Assembly: GCA_038087015.1 (NCBI GenBank)
Contig: JASBNA010000004.1
Location: 1,674,001 to 1,738,000, forward strand
Source of the DNA: Cerrena zonata
Lineage: Eukaryota > Basidiomycota > Agaricomycetes > Polyporales > Cerrenaceae
Reading direction: 5' to 3'
Length of the DNA: 64,000 bases
The notes under the pieces were generated by a model. That model did not search any database. It was not told where the DNA came from and was given only the letters and a program-made list of their open reading frames with translations. Numbering within the stretch: position 1 is the stretch's first letter; each line of letters begins with the position of its first letter. Both the position numbers and the translations under genes were made by a program. This document shows positions 48,443-59,816 of this stretch, piece after piece.

Positions 48443-48990
48443 ATGATAACAAGTTCAACAACTTGTCGGTACCTTGGAAGGAAATCAAAAAGATAAAGAT
48501 GAATTGACCGAGCTCCAACTCGTTCGTACCTTAACACCGAGGGGGCAGGTCACGAGGAATGGTACGGAACTCTAAATGAAGTCTAATAAGGACAAGAACA
48601 CAGGATCGTAGGAACTAACACTTATTAAAGTTCAGGCCCACCTCCACGTGTCCCCCAGCAAGAATAAGTCGATACCAGATATAGAACTTCTCTGGAGGTT
48701 ATACCCGCTACAAGAATACGTCAAGGCTGTGTGAAATGTGTAATAAAGGCGAAATGAAAATAACTGACAGTTAGAGGCAATGTATACCAGTTCACTAGAA
48801 GCCATAAGCTGTCCGAACGTTCTTCGGGGTAAGGATATATAGCAAAGGCAGCCTAGACGGAGGAGTTAAGAAGGGGATCCTATCTTGAACTAGAACGGTG
48901 AGGGTGATTCTATGCTTTGCTAGCACTGATGCACTGAACGTCCGGTCTAACTAAAATCCTATCTAGACCAAGAAAAGGAGAGTCAGCAAG
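48443..48990. other. Spacer before tagged copy 3
   Basis: About 550 bp, noncoding as far as I can see. Confidence 0.4.
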
Positions 48991-49455
48991 ATGAACAGAG
49001 ACTTGGAAGCACGTAGGAATGATGGGGATGGTGAAGAGGCACCGGGGGCGGGTTGGTGGTCACGTAAGTCGGTGAATCATTTCTTCGTCAGATTTGGATG
49101 TTCTAAGGAGGAGATTGGTATGATAGGTCTGAAGCAGACACTGCAAGCGGGCATTGCGGCCATGAAGAAACTCATTGATCGCATCTTGGGTCGTAATCAT
49201 GAAGACCGTGACCGACAAACGACTGTAATTCAACCGATACCACCAATGGTATTTCCACCGTATATGGATGTACGCGATGCAGCAGACACGATGATGCTGC
49301 CACAACCACAACCCATGCCTATTATTCCTCCACCCGGAGGATTGCACATGATAGCCCCTGCAGGTCAGTATCTCGGAACGCCAGTAGATGAGGGAAGACC
49401 AGACGTAAGGATCGGAGGTGTCAAAAGCACGAATCGCCCATTGAGGCCCAAGTGA
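48991..49455 (+). CDS. Small protein with C-terminal DEGRPDVRIGGVK tag (copy 3)
   Basis: An open frame from ATG 48991 gives 154 residues. An internal ATG at 49162 gives 97 residues starting M-K-K-L-I-D-R-I-L-G-R-N. That closely matches the N-terminus of copy 1 (M-K-K-L-F-T-H-I-F-S-R-K) and gives the same length class, so 49162 may be the true or ancestral start. A GTAAGT at 49063 also suggests an upstream intron. The centre is Pro/Met-rich (Q-P-I-P-P-M-V-F-P-P-Y-M). The tag lies at 49387-49425, and the tail is S-T-N-R-P-L-R-P-K. Function unknown. Confidence 0.62.
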   Translation: MNRDLEARRNDGDGEEAPGAGWWSRKSVNHFFVRFGCSKEEIGMIGLKQTLQAGIAAMKKLIDRILGRNHEDRDRQTTVIQPIPPMVFPPYMDVRDAADTMMLPQPQPMPIIPPPGGLHMIAPAGQYLGTPVDEGRPDVRIGGVKSTNRPLRPK

Positions 49456-50733
49456 AGGCGACCCAATGGCCGTAACCTAGTTTGAGGCAGTAATAGATAG
49501 ATCAGAGTGTATTCATAATGGTCCAGTTTAGAACCGGGGGCCGGGGTCTGGAAGTGTGGAGGAAAGAAAAAGATGTACTTGGTAGATGAAACGTCGGTAT
49601 ATACACCGGATGGAAAACGCCAACATGTACGCATCTTACCAGGATTCCGAATGGTCGTGAGAATAAGTAGGCTGTCAAGTCGACTGTTGTGAACAACACC
49701 AAACAGTGACCAAAGAGGAATATCAACCGCACACGGGTACAGCTTCTGAAGCTGCAGTGGGAATGAGTACCCGAGCGGTCCTGAATTTCGATGTTCAGTG
49801 TCAGGGCTTGCGGCTCAAAGTAATCAAAAAGCATAGTCAGCAGCGAGCTTCCTGTCAGTATGGAAATGGAACGGACAAGTTGGTGTTGGGCAGGGATAGC
49901 ATTGGTAAGAAGTTAGAGGCACATGGATACACAGTCGTTCATACGACAATCCACCGTCCAGAACGCCGCTTCGAGTCGTCAGGCAATATCAGTCAAAGCG
50001 TTGAGAACAAGCACCCACGCAGCCAAAGCACACGGACGTGGTAGAGACTATCATATAATCATATACTGAAAAAGGAGAGCACAGGTCTAGCTTCACATCG
50101 AACGATTGCAGAAAGACCAACAATCCAGAGGAGCTGTGCAGGAGTTTGAAACTACAGCAAGGTGTTGCTCGTTCTCGTTCTTCGGTTACGGGGCCATTCG
50201 GGAGGTATTGAGCGACAGTCAAGTTCAAGACCGTCGACAGAGCGTAGGACAGGTCTGCTCCAGGCCCCGCCCAGGCCTGCGGATGTACCGTCGGGGCGCC
50301 CGGCTTGCCTAATCGGGTAGTCGCTCTCCTTTCCCAAGCAATTGCAGAAAGTGGAGTAAATGTCCTGGTTGGGCTTGTAGCGTCTTGTTAGGAAGCCCTG
50401 CTTGCCATCTAACCACATCAGCTTCTGCCTGAGCTGTATGTCGTATTTTTGAGTGAAAAAGTGGTGAACGCGAGGTGCGGATGCGGTCTCGAAAAAGCGA
50501 CAGGAGACAGGAATGGGAAGAGGAAAGTGGGAATTTGTATTTGATCTGGGCTCTAGACGGATCCAGAGCAACAATCGCTCCCTCTCAACAACCGTTCGAA
50601 TTCCCTCCAGATTCCTCCTGGCCAGGTATAAGGCCTTGCCATCTTTCCTCCTTCAGGCTCACTTACTTCCGTAAAACTCCACTTGCCTCAAACGCACACT
50701 AGTTCAAAGTATATTTCAAGTCTTCGACCGGCC
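49456..50733. other. Gene-poor spacer
   Basis: About 1.3 kb up to the SKN7-type gene. Open frames on both strands (for example 50152-50574, minus) show no family signature. The last 150 bp are a pyrimidine-rich leader with TATAAGG at 50627. Confidence 0.45.
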
Positions 50734-51916
50734 ATGGAACACTCTGGTCTATCCGCCTCAATGGCTCAAAACATCTCGCTCTCCTCCCTTCTCCGCAACG
50801 CCTCCCTCCAGAATACTCTGGCTACTTCACCTACCTCCACTGACCTCTCAGGTCTCTCTGCTAACCTCTCCAATCTGGTATCAAACACGAACACCGTCTT
50901 CCGATACCCGCAGTCTCTCCATCCTTACCCCTCGCCTACCCTTAGCGATTCGCAATTGCCCATCTCATTACAGTCATGGCAAACGAATCCTATGGTGCAG
51001 CAGCAGGCAAGTGCTTGCAATGAGATGCCATCCATGCCTCGAGGGATCGATTTGCGTCATCCCTCATCTTCACAACCACAACGTGAAGACCGTCGTCGCT
51101 CCGTCTCTCCTCCTCACCATCGTCAATCAAAGTCTGATGATTCCCCTCATGAAGATGAGGAATCGCAGTCTACGACGAGCGAGTTTGTGAAGAAGTTGTA
51201 TAAGTAAGTATCGTCGATTGCTTCAGGGTTCTCAGGCTTGTACTCATACAGAGGACCCAACCTATTTTCAGGATGCTCGAGGACAGTTCGTATTCGAATG
51301 TGGTCTCTTGGACCCCGAGAGGGGATGCATTTGTCGTGAAGGATATGAATGAGTTTTCGCTCACTATTCTTCCGCGCACGTTTAAACACTCGAACTTTGC
51401 GAGTTTCGTGCGACAACTGAACAAGTACGATTTCCACAAAATCAAGAATTCTGATGATGATCCTTTCGGTGAACATGTACGTGCCTTGATGTTTATTCTA
51501 CGTCATCTAGCGCTTTTTATTTACTTTCGTATGTTTTCCCTTTCTTTTAGAGCTGGACATTCCGTCACCCACATTTCCGTCAAAACCGAAAGGAATCTCT
51601 CGAAAAGATCAAGCGTAAAGGCCCCGTTGCACGCAAATCCACCTCTTCCTCTGGCCACCGCGTGTCAGATTCCCCCACACCCCACAGTACTGCCACAATC
51701 GAAGCACTCCAAGCGACGATTGAGACCATGGCACGCACCCAAGAAGAGATGGCCCTGCACATTCGTCACCTGGAGACGAATTACAGGAACGTGTTGAACG
51801 AGATGGTTGATTTCCAGAGGAACCAGGCAAGACAGGATGGGTTGTTGCAGAATCTGATACAGATTGTGCTCCAACCGGAGAACAACGATTTGGCGGGAGC
51901 TACCCTTTCCTCCTAA
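50734..51916 (+). CDS. SKN7: HSF-type transcription factor: DNA-binding and coiled-coil half of SKN7/Prr1
   Basis: A 346-residue nuclear protein in three exons (50734-51203, 51272-51476, 51551-51916). The Ser-rich N-terminus is followed by an HSF DNA-binding domain: F-V-K-K-L-Y-K-M-L-E-D, V-S-W-T-P-R-G-D-A-F-V-V, the recognition helix F-A-S-F-V-R-Q-L-N-K-Y-D-F-H-K, then W-T-F-R-H-P-H-F and I-K-R-K. Next is a coiled coil with L-E-T-N-Y-R-N-V-L-N-E-M-V-D-F-Q-R and Q-D-G-L-L-Q-N-L-I-Q, diagnostic of SKN7 rather than Hsf1. It then stops at TAA 51914-51916, without the receiver domain SKN7 normally carries. That domain is encoded about 1.4 kb downstream (53313-55017). SKN7 mediates osmotic, oxidative and wall stress responses. 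Confidence 0.85.
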
Positions 51917-53312
51917 TTCTATTCGGCTAACTTATTCTTGCTCGTGTTTTCGATTTTGCTTTTTTCGATTTTCGACATTGACATACTGGTTCACCTTTGC
52001 TCCCTTTTTTACCCCGTCCTTTGTTTCGAATCTCTCCTACCCCGCCGCCCGCCTGATCGTCTCCTCCTATCCTTGTCCTCTGTCCGTATCCTTCACCCCC
52101 CAACTCACATATGCCACTCTGATACGATGGCTTATTCGAACATTGGCCATTTAGCTCTTCCTTCGAAAAGTGGACCTGTTGAAGGTAGTCTATACGTTAT
52201 GTCATTAATTGTGTATTACCACGTGTGTTTTGTTGCGTGGATGTACAACGTTCTATTCATGTATTACTAGGTATATAGGATTGAGCAATCACAACTCAAA
52301 GGAAGAGACCTTTTGATAGATTCATTTTTTGTGTGCTGCTTTGGAATGACGTAATGGTGGTTGATTGGGCGGCTCTGGGCTGTCTGAAGTGTACGTTGTG
52401 CTTGGACACGTTTACATTGTTCGGTACCCTTTGCACAGAAGCGTTGTGGATGCTGGACAGGACTTTAGCTACGAGCCTCTCGCTGTATTTTGAAATGGAA
52501 AATCGGCGTTTGGAAAGGAATAAAGTGGTATGCGGTATTGCTTCAAAAGGGAGGAGCGGCAAGAGGCGAGTGTGAGCGTGTACGTGTGGGGTCGAGGGTC
52601 CAGAATGGTCGGCGGTGGTGGATGCCGAGAGAGGAATAGGCTGGAAGGAAGGGATCTAGACAGGGCCGCTTTCAGGCTCTCTCATGACCTCGAATCGAAA
52701 CCTCCCTCCTCAGCTCGGCTGGGATCTAGGCCCGCGGGATGGCCAGACTGTGTGCTGATGCTGGGGCTGATGCTCTTCATGACCGTTACCGTCTGACTAC
52801 CCTCCCTTGCTCGTAGATCTCCGTCCACTCTGTCATGCTCTCTTTCTACCCATCTCTTCAATAACAACCTCCTCTGCCTCCTCATTTGACTCTCTTTTTG
52901 CCAGATTTTTGTACTCGTCTCATGAGAGTGAGAGTCTAGATACTCCCAATCTCGAGATTTGGTCATCTCTCCGGCTCTATTTCTCCCAGCCATTTCTCCT
53001 GCGCTGACACTTATCCTCCCACTCTCTCGTACTCTTCTTTCCCGGTACGTCCTTCCGCCCTGCGCTATCCCTCCTTGACCCCGTCCCCCATCTCTGTCTT
53101 GTCGCCCGTACCTGTCAACTGACCCACGGCTTTTCATTCCCAGAGCTTCCTTCCTCTTGGTGCCTCCCATCCATTTTTGCTGCCGACAATTGTAGGGTCC
53201 GTTATTTCTGACGTCCCATCCTGCGCAGTGCCTCTACTGTGCCTTGTCTCGTCGCACTCTGGATACTCCATCTCAACTCTCTGTGAAGCTTTTATCCAGG
53301 CTTCACAAAGTT
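51917..53312. other. Spacer between the two SKN7-like genes
   Basis: 1.4 kb with two pyrimidine-rich tracts (about 51960-52110 and 52850-53160). The second looks like a promoter/leader for the downstream gene. I found no exon that would link the two coding parts. Confidence 0.5.
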
Positions 53313-55017
53313 ATGGTCACTCCATCATATCGCCAAACTGCGACCAAGAACGATAAGCAAACACAATCGACCACCACCCTCCTCGATTACTCTTCCGCCA
53401 TGGTTAACGGTTCTGCTGGAAACACGACACTACCAGGACTAAGACGTTCATCCACAACTCCCTCCTCTTCACGGCATGGTTCCCCATCACCTGCAGCACC
53501 CTTTTCGTCCTCACCTGCGAGGGACTCCCGTCGCTCCGGTTCGAACAAAATCCGAAGGTCCCTTTCCCCGCACTCTGTGGTCAAGGCGCTACCTCGTATC
53601 AGACGAACCAGTAGCACTTCCATTTCCAGCGACGATACTCTCTGCACCGAATCTTCATTTCTCACCTCATGCACTTCATCCCCGTCTTTGCCACCTTCCT
53701 CCTTGTCAGGTACACCAAGTAATTCAAATAGCTCAAGCAGCTCAAATAGCTCAATCTCACCTCAGCCTGAATCTAAACCCAAACAACCCCCAACAACAAC
53801 CACTCCGTCCATGAGGAGTAGCCGTTCAGCAAAGGTCGTCTCGCCAACTCTGAGATGGGCCGTCCCTCCTCGCGTGTTGTTGGTGGATGATGATGTGGTC
53901 TATCGGATGTTGAGTGGGAAGCTGTTGCAGGTGTTTGGCTGTATGATTGATATTGCGGTGGATGGTGCGGCTGCGGTCAGTAAGATGAATTTGGAGAAAT
54001 ACGATTTGGTGTTCATGGTACGTTTGTCGCCTCATCATTTGCGCTATCCTTTTGAGATCGCATTCATTTTTGTTATAACCTCTTCAATTTTATACGTTGA
54101 TTTCATAAGCCCTTTTTGCCTATTCCGTGAGATTGAACTAACTGACGGTCAAACTTGTTCCCTTCTTTTTGTGCTCTTTTTGTAGGATATCATGATGCCC
54201 AAGCTGGATGGTCTCAGCGCGACCTCTCTAATCCGACAATTTGACCACCTTACTCCCATCATCTCAGTGACGAGCAATTATCAGCCTGATGAAGTCGTCG
54301 CCTACTATTCTTCAGGTATGAATGATGTGCTGCCCAAACCGTTTACAAGAGATGGGGTCCATGGAATTCTTGAAGTACGTCCCCCCCTTTCCCAACCAGC
54401 CATTTTTACTGACCAAGCGCTAGAAACATCTTGTACACCTAAAAGCTATACAGACAGCTGTCGCCTCTACCTCTTCATCGCCGCATTATATAACTACACC
54501 TCCACCCACACCCGTTCCTTTCACCATCCCGCCCCTGTCACAACGACTGGCTTCGCCTCTTTCAGCTGTTGAGACACTGCAAACCCTACCGATCATGGAT
54601 GCAGTTGCAGAAAAGCCGTTGTCTGTCTCGACCGCGGAGACATTCCCGGTTTCCGTTTCCGCACATTCCCAGCCTTCTCATACAGAGGCGCGTCCCCCCT
54701 CACGTTCCCCCTCTCCTATGACTTTCGCTTACGCACCCCCACTACCATCCCCTTTACTTCTTTCTTCGTTACCTCCTTCGTCTCCTTCGGTACCTACCGG
54801 TCATGATCATGATCGAATAGCTCGCCTGTCTCGCGAGTTTGTAAACACTCAAGATGAAACAACCTCCGCAGCCGGTCTGAAGCGGTCGCGAGACTGCATA
54901 ACTCCTCCAGGCCAGCCAGAGAGGAAACGGAGTGTCAAAAAACCTAGGGGCGGTGAAAGTCTGGATGTAGTCGCTATCCGGGGTTCAATGGATTCTGCTT
55001 CGTTGGGGTCATCATAA
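53313..55017 (+). CDS. SKN7: Response-regulator receiver protein: receiver half of SKN7
   Basis: A 495-residue protein in three exons (53313-54017, 54186-54374, 54424-55017) from the first in-frame ATG. About 180 Ser/Thr/Pro-rich residues precede a receiver domain: V-L-L-V-D-D-D (acid pocket), Y-D-L-V-F-M-D-I-M-M-P with the phospho-acceptor Asp spanning the first intron, I-S-V-T-S-N-Y (switch Ser/Thr), and L-P-K-P-F-T (conserved Lys). The G-M-N-D-V-L-P-K-P-F-T and L-E-K-H-L ending is that of SKN7 receivers. It would accept phosphate from a hybrid histidine kinase through Ypd1. A disordered tail with K-R-S-R-D and K-K-P-R basic patches could be a nuclear signal. It lacks a DNA-binding domain, which is supplied by the gene upstream. 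Confidence 0.83.
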
Positions 55018-57540
55018 CTCTTACTTCTGCGCCCAAGTCGGTTTATACACCTCGACCGCTTGGCGCAAATTCCCCTCTTCTTCTCAACGTCCCAGTTTCC
55101 CGAATCCTCGGTTCACATGCATTTAGTCTGCAGACTACACACCACCCCCCTCTCACACGCTCACGTACTCATTTCTCCCCTCACGTATTCTAGTTTATTT
55201 CCATTCCTGATGACTGACACACACTAACTTCATTCCATTCACGCTTTTTACGCCCTCCAATCCAATCCCCTCACATCTATTCCTCCCCATCTTGTACCCC
55301 TCATCATCTCATAGCTCATCAACCTAGTTACGACCGTGATCTCCTCATCTCTCTGGATCCCTGCTCACAATCCTACGTTATATTCACATATTCGGGTATT
55401 TGTTCACCTTTTTCTCTTTTGGTTGGTTTTTTTGTTTGTTTATATTTTTCTTCCTCCCTCATATTTTCGTCCCTTCAAACTTCCATATTGCATTGTTTAG
55501 AAATCACACCCCTCGCCTTTGCCCTTTAGCGAAATGCTTACCCTGTGTTCTTACTTTTTTTGTGTTTTAAGCTCTCAGACTTTTTTAGCTGCGCGTTTTC
55601 TCAAAGGTTTTTTCCTGGCCCCGTATCGTAAGGTTAACATGACTACCGTATGCGGCTGATCAGTGTAGTTCTTGAAGAAGCTGTCAAGCTTGTTTTTTTT
55701 GGATGTATTTGTACTTTTGAAGTATTACTATACAAAAGTGTTGTAAAAAGTTACCATTTCTTTGGTCTCCTCTTCTCTCGTTACGAAGTCGCTCATCCTA
55801 CATTATTCGTACTTAGACTAAAGAACACAAGCAAATTAACAGAATATAGAAATATACACGATTATATAAAGTTTACGGTGATGTCATTGTGTACGCCATT
55901 TCCGGACCTGAGTCTGGTCACGACCTTATTTCTATACATATCCCTTGATCGAGCGATCGACGTCTTTTCATATCGTCTACTTGGGGACCCGGGGATCAGA
56001 TATCATAACCGAGATTTCATGGCATACATAACATTCAGGGCTTGCCAAGGTCGATTCAAGCCAAACCCAAGTGAACCTCCCATGCATGCGTTGGAGTTCT
56101 GGCTTGCAGACGTCAGCATGGTTGTTGTATGGCTTCTGTGGAATGTAATGCACTGGCAGGACCGTAGGTAGAGTTGTTAATAGTATCCATTCGAGGATCA
56201 CTTGGGGTGGTGTTTATGTTTCATCCTCCCGCATGGAGCGGGAGCAATGAGTACTCCTCACTGCGGTCAGGAAGACTCAGGAGCGAGAGATTCCGTGTTC
56301 ACCCTACACCACATGGATTACCTGCTGTGTTTTCCCACTGGATAATACTGTATCATGGCAATTGACTGAGCAATTTGATGGGTTCAAACCCGATTGTCCA
56401 GTCAAATAGTAAACGAGACGGAGTACGTGTGTTTGGCTGTGTTATGAATCAAAGTCTTTACCATATCAGGGTTTCTAGAAGGCTCTTTTACCTTGGCTTT
56501 GGGTGGTCTTGGCATCACATTTGGGTCTACGACTTCTCCCGAGAATCGGTAACAGGTCCTTTGTCTCGATCACCAGTCAAATCTTCTCTCAACAACCTAT
56601 CGATTGTCGCAAGGAGACAATCTGGGAAAAACACACATAGATATCGGTACCGCCGATTGTCTCCGGGCTCTAGACAATGCATCAAACACGTGTAGCGCAA
56701 ATATAGAACCCATCACGACGACCTCGAGCACCAACAAAAAACTTCTTTCTTCGAGACGGAAGAAAAAAGTAAGAGGACAAATTCGCAACCAAGCGGCGTT
56801 ATGTGTGTTGTTGTCATAACTTCCTTATCTTTGCCAAGGCCTTCGGACATCACGCTTCCATTTGCAGGCAGACAATCCCCTTTCGACGCTGTGTTATGAA
56901 CAATCATTGCCGCAATGACGTTGCTCCACTCTTGACTCAGTGTCAGACTTATTTATCCGAGCCTATCGCCATTAGCCCGTGCGAGAACACACAAGCCCAG
57001 TATTGGCCCAGCAAAGGCTTGTCAATCCGCCCATCAGGCAAACCCTGTACTGGGATTGGTTCGCGAACCGAGATCTTGGGCATTGTCCAGTTGAGGGGGG
57101 AGGGCTGAAACACCGCAACAGAGAAGATTCCCAGCAAATTTCGCGCAAAGATACATCTAGAGGAACTCGAAACACGGACGAAGCTCGAGGAGTTCAACAG
57201 AGTACCGGGGCCAGCCAGTTCAGGCGAGCCCCTGGTTGGAACGTTTAAATTTAAACCTGACAATCCGTGGACTCCGTGCCGACGCCACGACGGTGCTGAT
57301 GATGCTGATGATGTTCGATGTTCGATGGGGATCTTCAAGGAAGCTTGTGAGACTAAGGGCGGATACCGCACCTAATATTCGCTTAAGCCATTGGCTTACC
57401 GCCAAAGTACCCAAATCGGCTTGGCCTAATCCGTTTGACCAGCCATTCGGTCCTTCTTTTCAGGGTAACGGCTCCTTGTGCTCAGGTTGCTGCGCGTGGA
57501 AACGTGCTTTTAATTCATCTCTCCGCGAATTGTCCTTCGA
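55018..57540. other. Long spacer
   Basis: About 2.5 kb. It starts with 600 bp of C/T-rich 3' flank. A 173-codon open frame (55650-56171, +) lacks family features. A short perfect palindrome, GTTTAAATTTAAAC, is at 57243-57256 and a GATGCT-like microsatellite near 57295. No gene supported. Confidence 0.5.
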
Positions 57541-57819
57541 TTGACACCGCCTGTAGGGGTAACCCAACCGGTCTCCTCCATTCTGGTTCACTCTTGCTCC
57601 CTATCTTTCTTTTATATAGGGCTCCTCGTCGGAGAGTATCCAACTTTCCTCACATTCCTTTTTCCTCTTGGCCTGTTATCCTCGGATTCAGTGTCCTCCT
57701 TTTTCCATCTCCTCCTCCCTCCCTGGGTTCCTCTCCGTTTCCGTGGAGTCGTACCCTGTATCAACATTAACCTTTTCCGTCTCTTTTTCTCTCCTCCAGT
57801 CTCTCGACCGCACCAAAAA
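57541..57819 (+). promoter_or_regulatory. Pyrimidine-rich promoter/leader of the transporter gene
   Basis: About 280 bp dominated by C and T with few purine runs, directly before a good start context (CCAAAAAATGTCC). This is typical of highly expressed fungal genes. Confidence 0.45.
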
Positions 57820-59816
57820 ATGTCCTCATCATCTCATGAGACCCTTGTGGGCATCCCGACCATTCCTAGTACGATGACGCCCCGACTCGAGAAAGTGAAT
57901 GGCCTCTCGCGTAGAATACATGGGTGGTCTTGGCAGGCCGTACGTACTTCAGATCTCTTAGACTATCTGTGGCCCTGAAGATTTGACGCGACTTTTTTGT
58001 AGTTCCCAATTGGAATGGGTACTGGGGCGGTTTACGTTACCTTGTCTAGTCTCAAAGATCATCCCGGAAACGCGTTGACTACGGTGGAGACGATATTCTT
58101 CTTCTTGAATGTCGCCTTGTTCCTCCTCAATTCGTCGACACTGCTCCTTCAGTTGATTGGTGAGTCTGCGTTGTTCGCTTCAGATTGTTGTCGGTGTACC
58201 TGATCGTGAATTTGCCACAAGTGTATCCGCGACAAGCGAGAAGACTTATCACGGACCCTGTCAAGGGTATTTTCGTCCCTCTGATTGTGAGTCCCATTCA
58301 CGATTTCCAAAACATCTCGGCTGTGTGGCTGACCATGATGATCGTGATAGGTTCTGTCATTTGCGACGATCATTATTGGGACGATCAATTATATCCTACC
58401 CACTGGACACATCTCACCTACCTTCATTTTTTGTTTGTTTTGGTACGTCTCTCTCCACTAGTCTTCGAATCATGAGCATTCTGATTGAGGATGGCCTTGT
58501 AGGATCTATGTTTCTTTCAGCGTCTTTGTTTGTTTCCCTATGTTGATGATATGGTTCAACAAGCCTCATGACTTGACGACATTCACTCCGGCATGGGCAT
58601 TCTTGGTACGTGTATATCTAGGCTTCTATTCGCTCTCAACTAACGTTCTATATCTCTAGGTCTTCCCAATGGTACATCTCGCGTCCCATCCTCACTTTTC
58701 GCGGTTCACAACTGACGCGTTTTCTCTGTAGATGCTTGTCGGCGTCGTCGCATTCAATGTTCTGCGTGTGCTCCCAGTAGATGGTTCCCGTGCATTAGGT
58801 GTACTTCTGACGGGATACGTCTTCCAAGGTTTGTCTGTCGTGAGGTTGATCAATATGGCAGTTGACTAATCGTTTGGCGTTCCCTTAGGATTGGGTTTCT
58901 TTATGACTTTCTTCTACATTTGCATTTACATCCTTCGGTGAGTCAATTGCATCCCGGAGTGTCTTTTCCAGGAGCTGACGCGTTCTTTTTGCAGTATCAT
59001 GACTGTAAGTTTAGTCAAGCCGATCAAGTGTTTCACGTGTTGACTTCCCAAATACAGACCGGTTTCCTCGAGGGTCACCAAGCTAACGGTGCATTCGTTG
59101 CATGCGGACCTCCTGGATTCACAGCTTTGGCACTCATCAACTTGGCAGAAAGGGGACAGCCCATGTACGTATACCATTATCTCGACACACGAATAGGAGC
59201 CTTACTGAGATCATGTTACTCTTCTTCCCTCACAGCCTCAAAGCACATGGACTGGTCTCCGACCTTGCTGGAGAGATTTGGTATGCTTCTAGTGTACTTG
59301 GAGCTCTTATGCTCTTCGGTTTGGCGGTGTTCTTCTTCGTCTTTGGTGCACTTCCATACTGGTTCAAGCTCCACAAGCACCTAAGCGAAATCCTTGGCTG
59401 TACGTTTTCCTACATTTCGTCATCGATTCATTGCTCATCCAGTTTTACATTCAGGCTGGGCACTCACCTTCCCGAACGTCGGTTGGATCTTGTGTATCAA
59501 GAAGTTTGGTGACATTTTCGAACTCCGCGGGTTTTACATTTGGCACTTCACTATGGTCATCCTCATGTGCGCCACTTGGATCATCCTCTTCGTCCTCACC
59601 GTCGTCGCCTTCTGGAAAGGCAAAATCTTCATGGCCTCTGAGGAAGATGTCTTGAAGGATATTAGGGCGGCAAAGCAGAGGACCCCGAGAGATATCGAGA
59701 TGGCATTAGCACGAACGGGACATTTCGCTGTGTCCATTGTTAGCCCCGAGGTTTCGCCAAGGTCTTCCGCTGAGAAAGAACGTCCTCCGCCTCCAGCATT
59801 GATGCGATCTTTCTAA
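57820..59816 (+). CDS. TDT-family transporter (C4-dicarboxylate / malate or sulfite efflux type)
   Basis: A polytopic membrane protein starting at ATG 57820 (M-S-S-S-S-H-E-T). The family entry motif is G-W-S-W-Q-A, spliced to F-P-I-G-M-G-T-G-A-V-Y-V-T-L in helix 1. About ten hydrophobic segments follow, among them I-F-F-F-L-N-V-A-L-F-L-L, L-G-F-F-M-T-F-F-Y-I-C-I-Y-I-L-R, the conserved G-P-P-G-F-T-A-L-A-L-I-N-L-A loop, and W-A-L-T-F-P-N-V-G-W. It has about nine introns and a cytosolic tail rich in Ser/Pro/Glu, ending at TAA 59814-59816. Fungal members are Mae1-like malate permeases or Ssu1 sulfite pumps; this sequence alone does not decide between them. Confidence 0.87.

Noticed and set aside
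49706..50044. 112-codon plus frame after tagged copy 3
   Set aside because: Has no ATG at its start, lacks the tag and shows no family feature; not enough to call a gene.
55650..56171. 173-codon open frame on the plus strand
   Set aside because: AT-rich, no family signature, no neighbouring exons, in a long spacer; other noncoding stretches here hold comparable chance frames.
56375..56405. tRNA-like T arm (GGGTTCAAACCCG) as a possible tRNA gene
   Set aside because: No matching D arm, anticodon arm or acceptor stem at the right distance.
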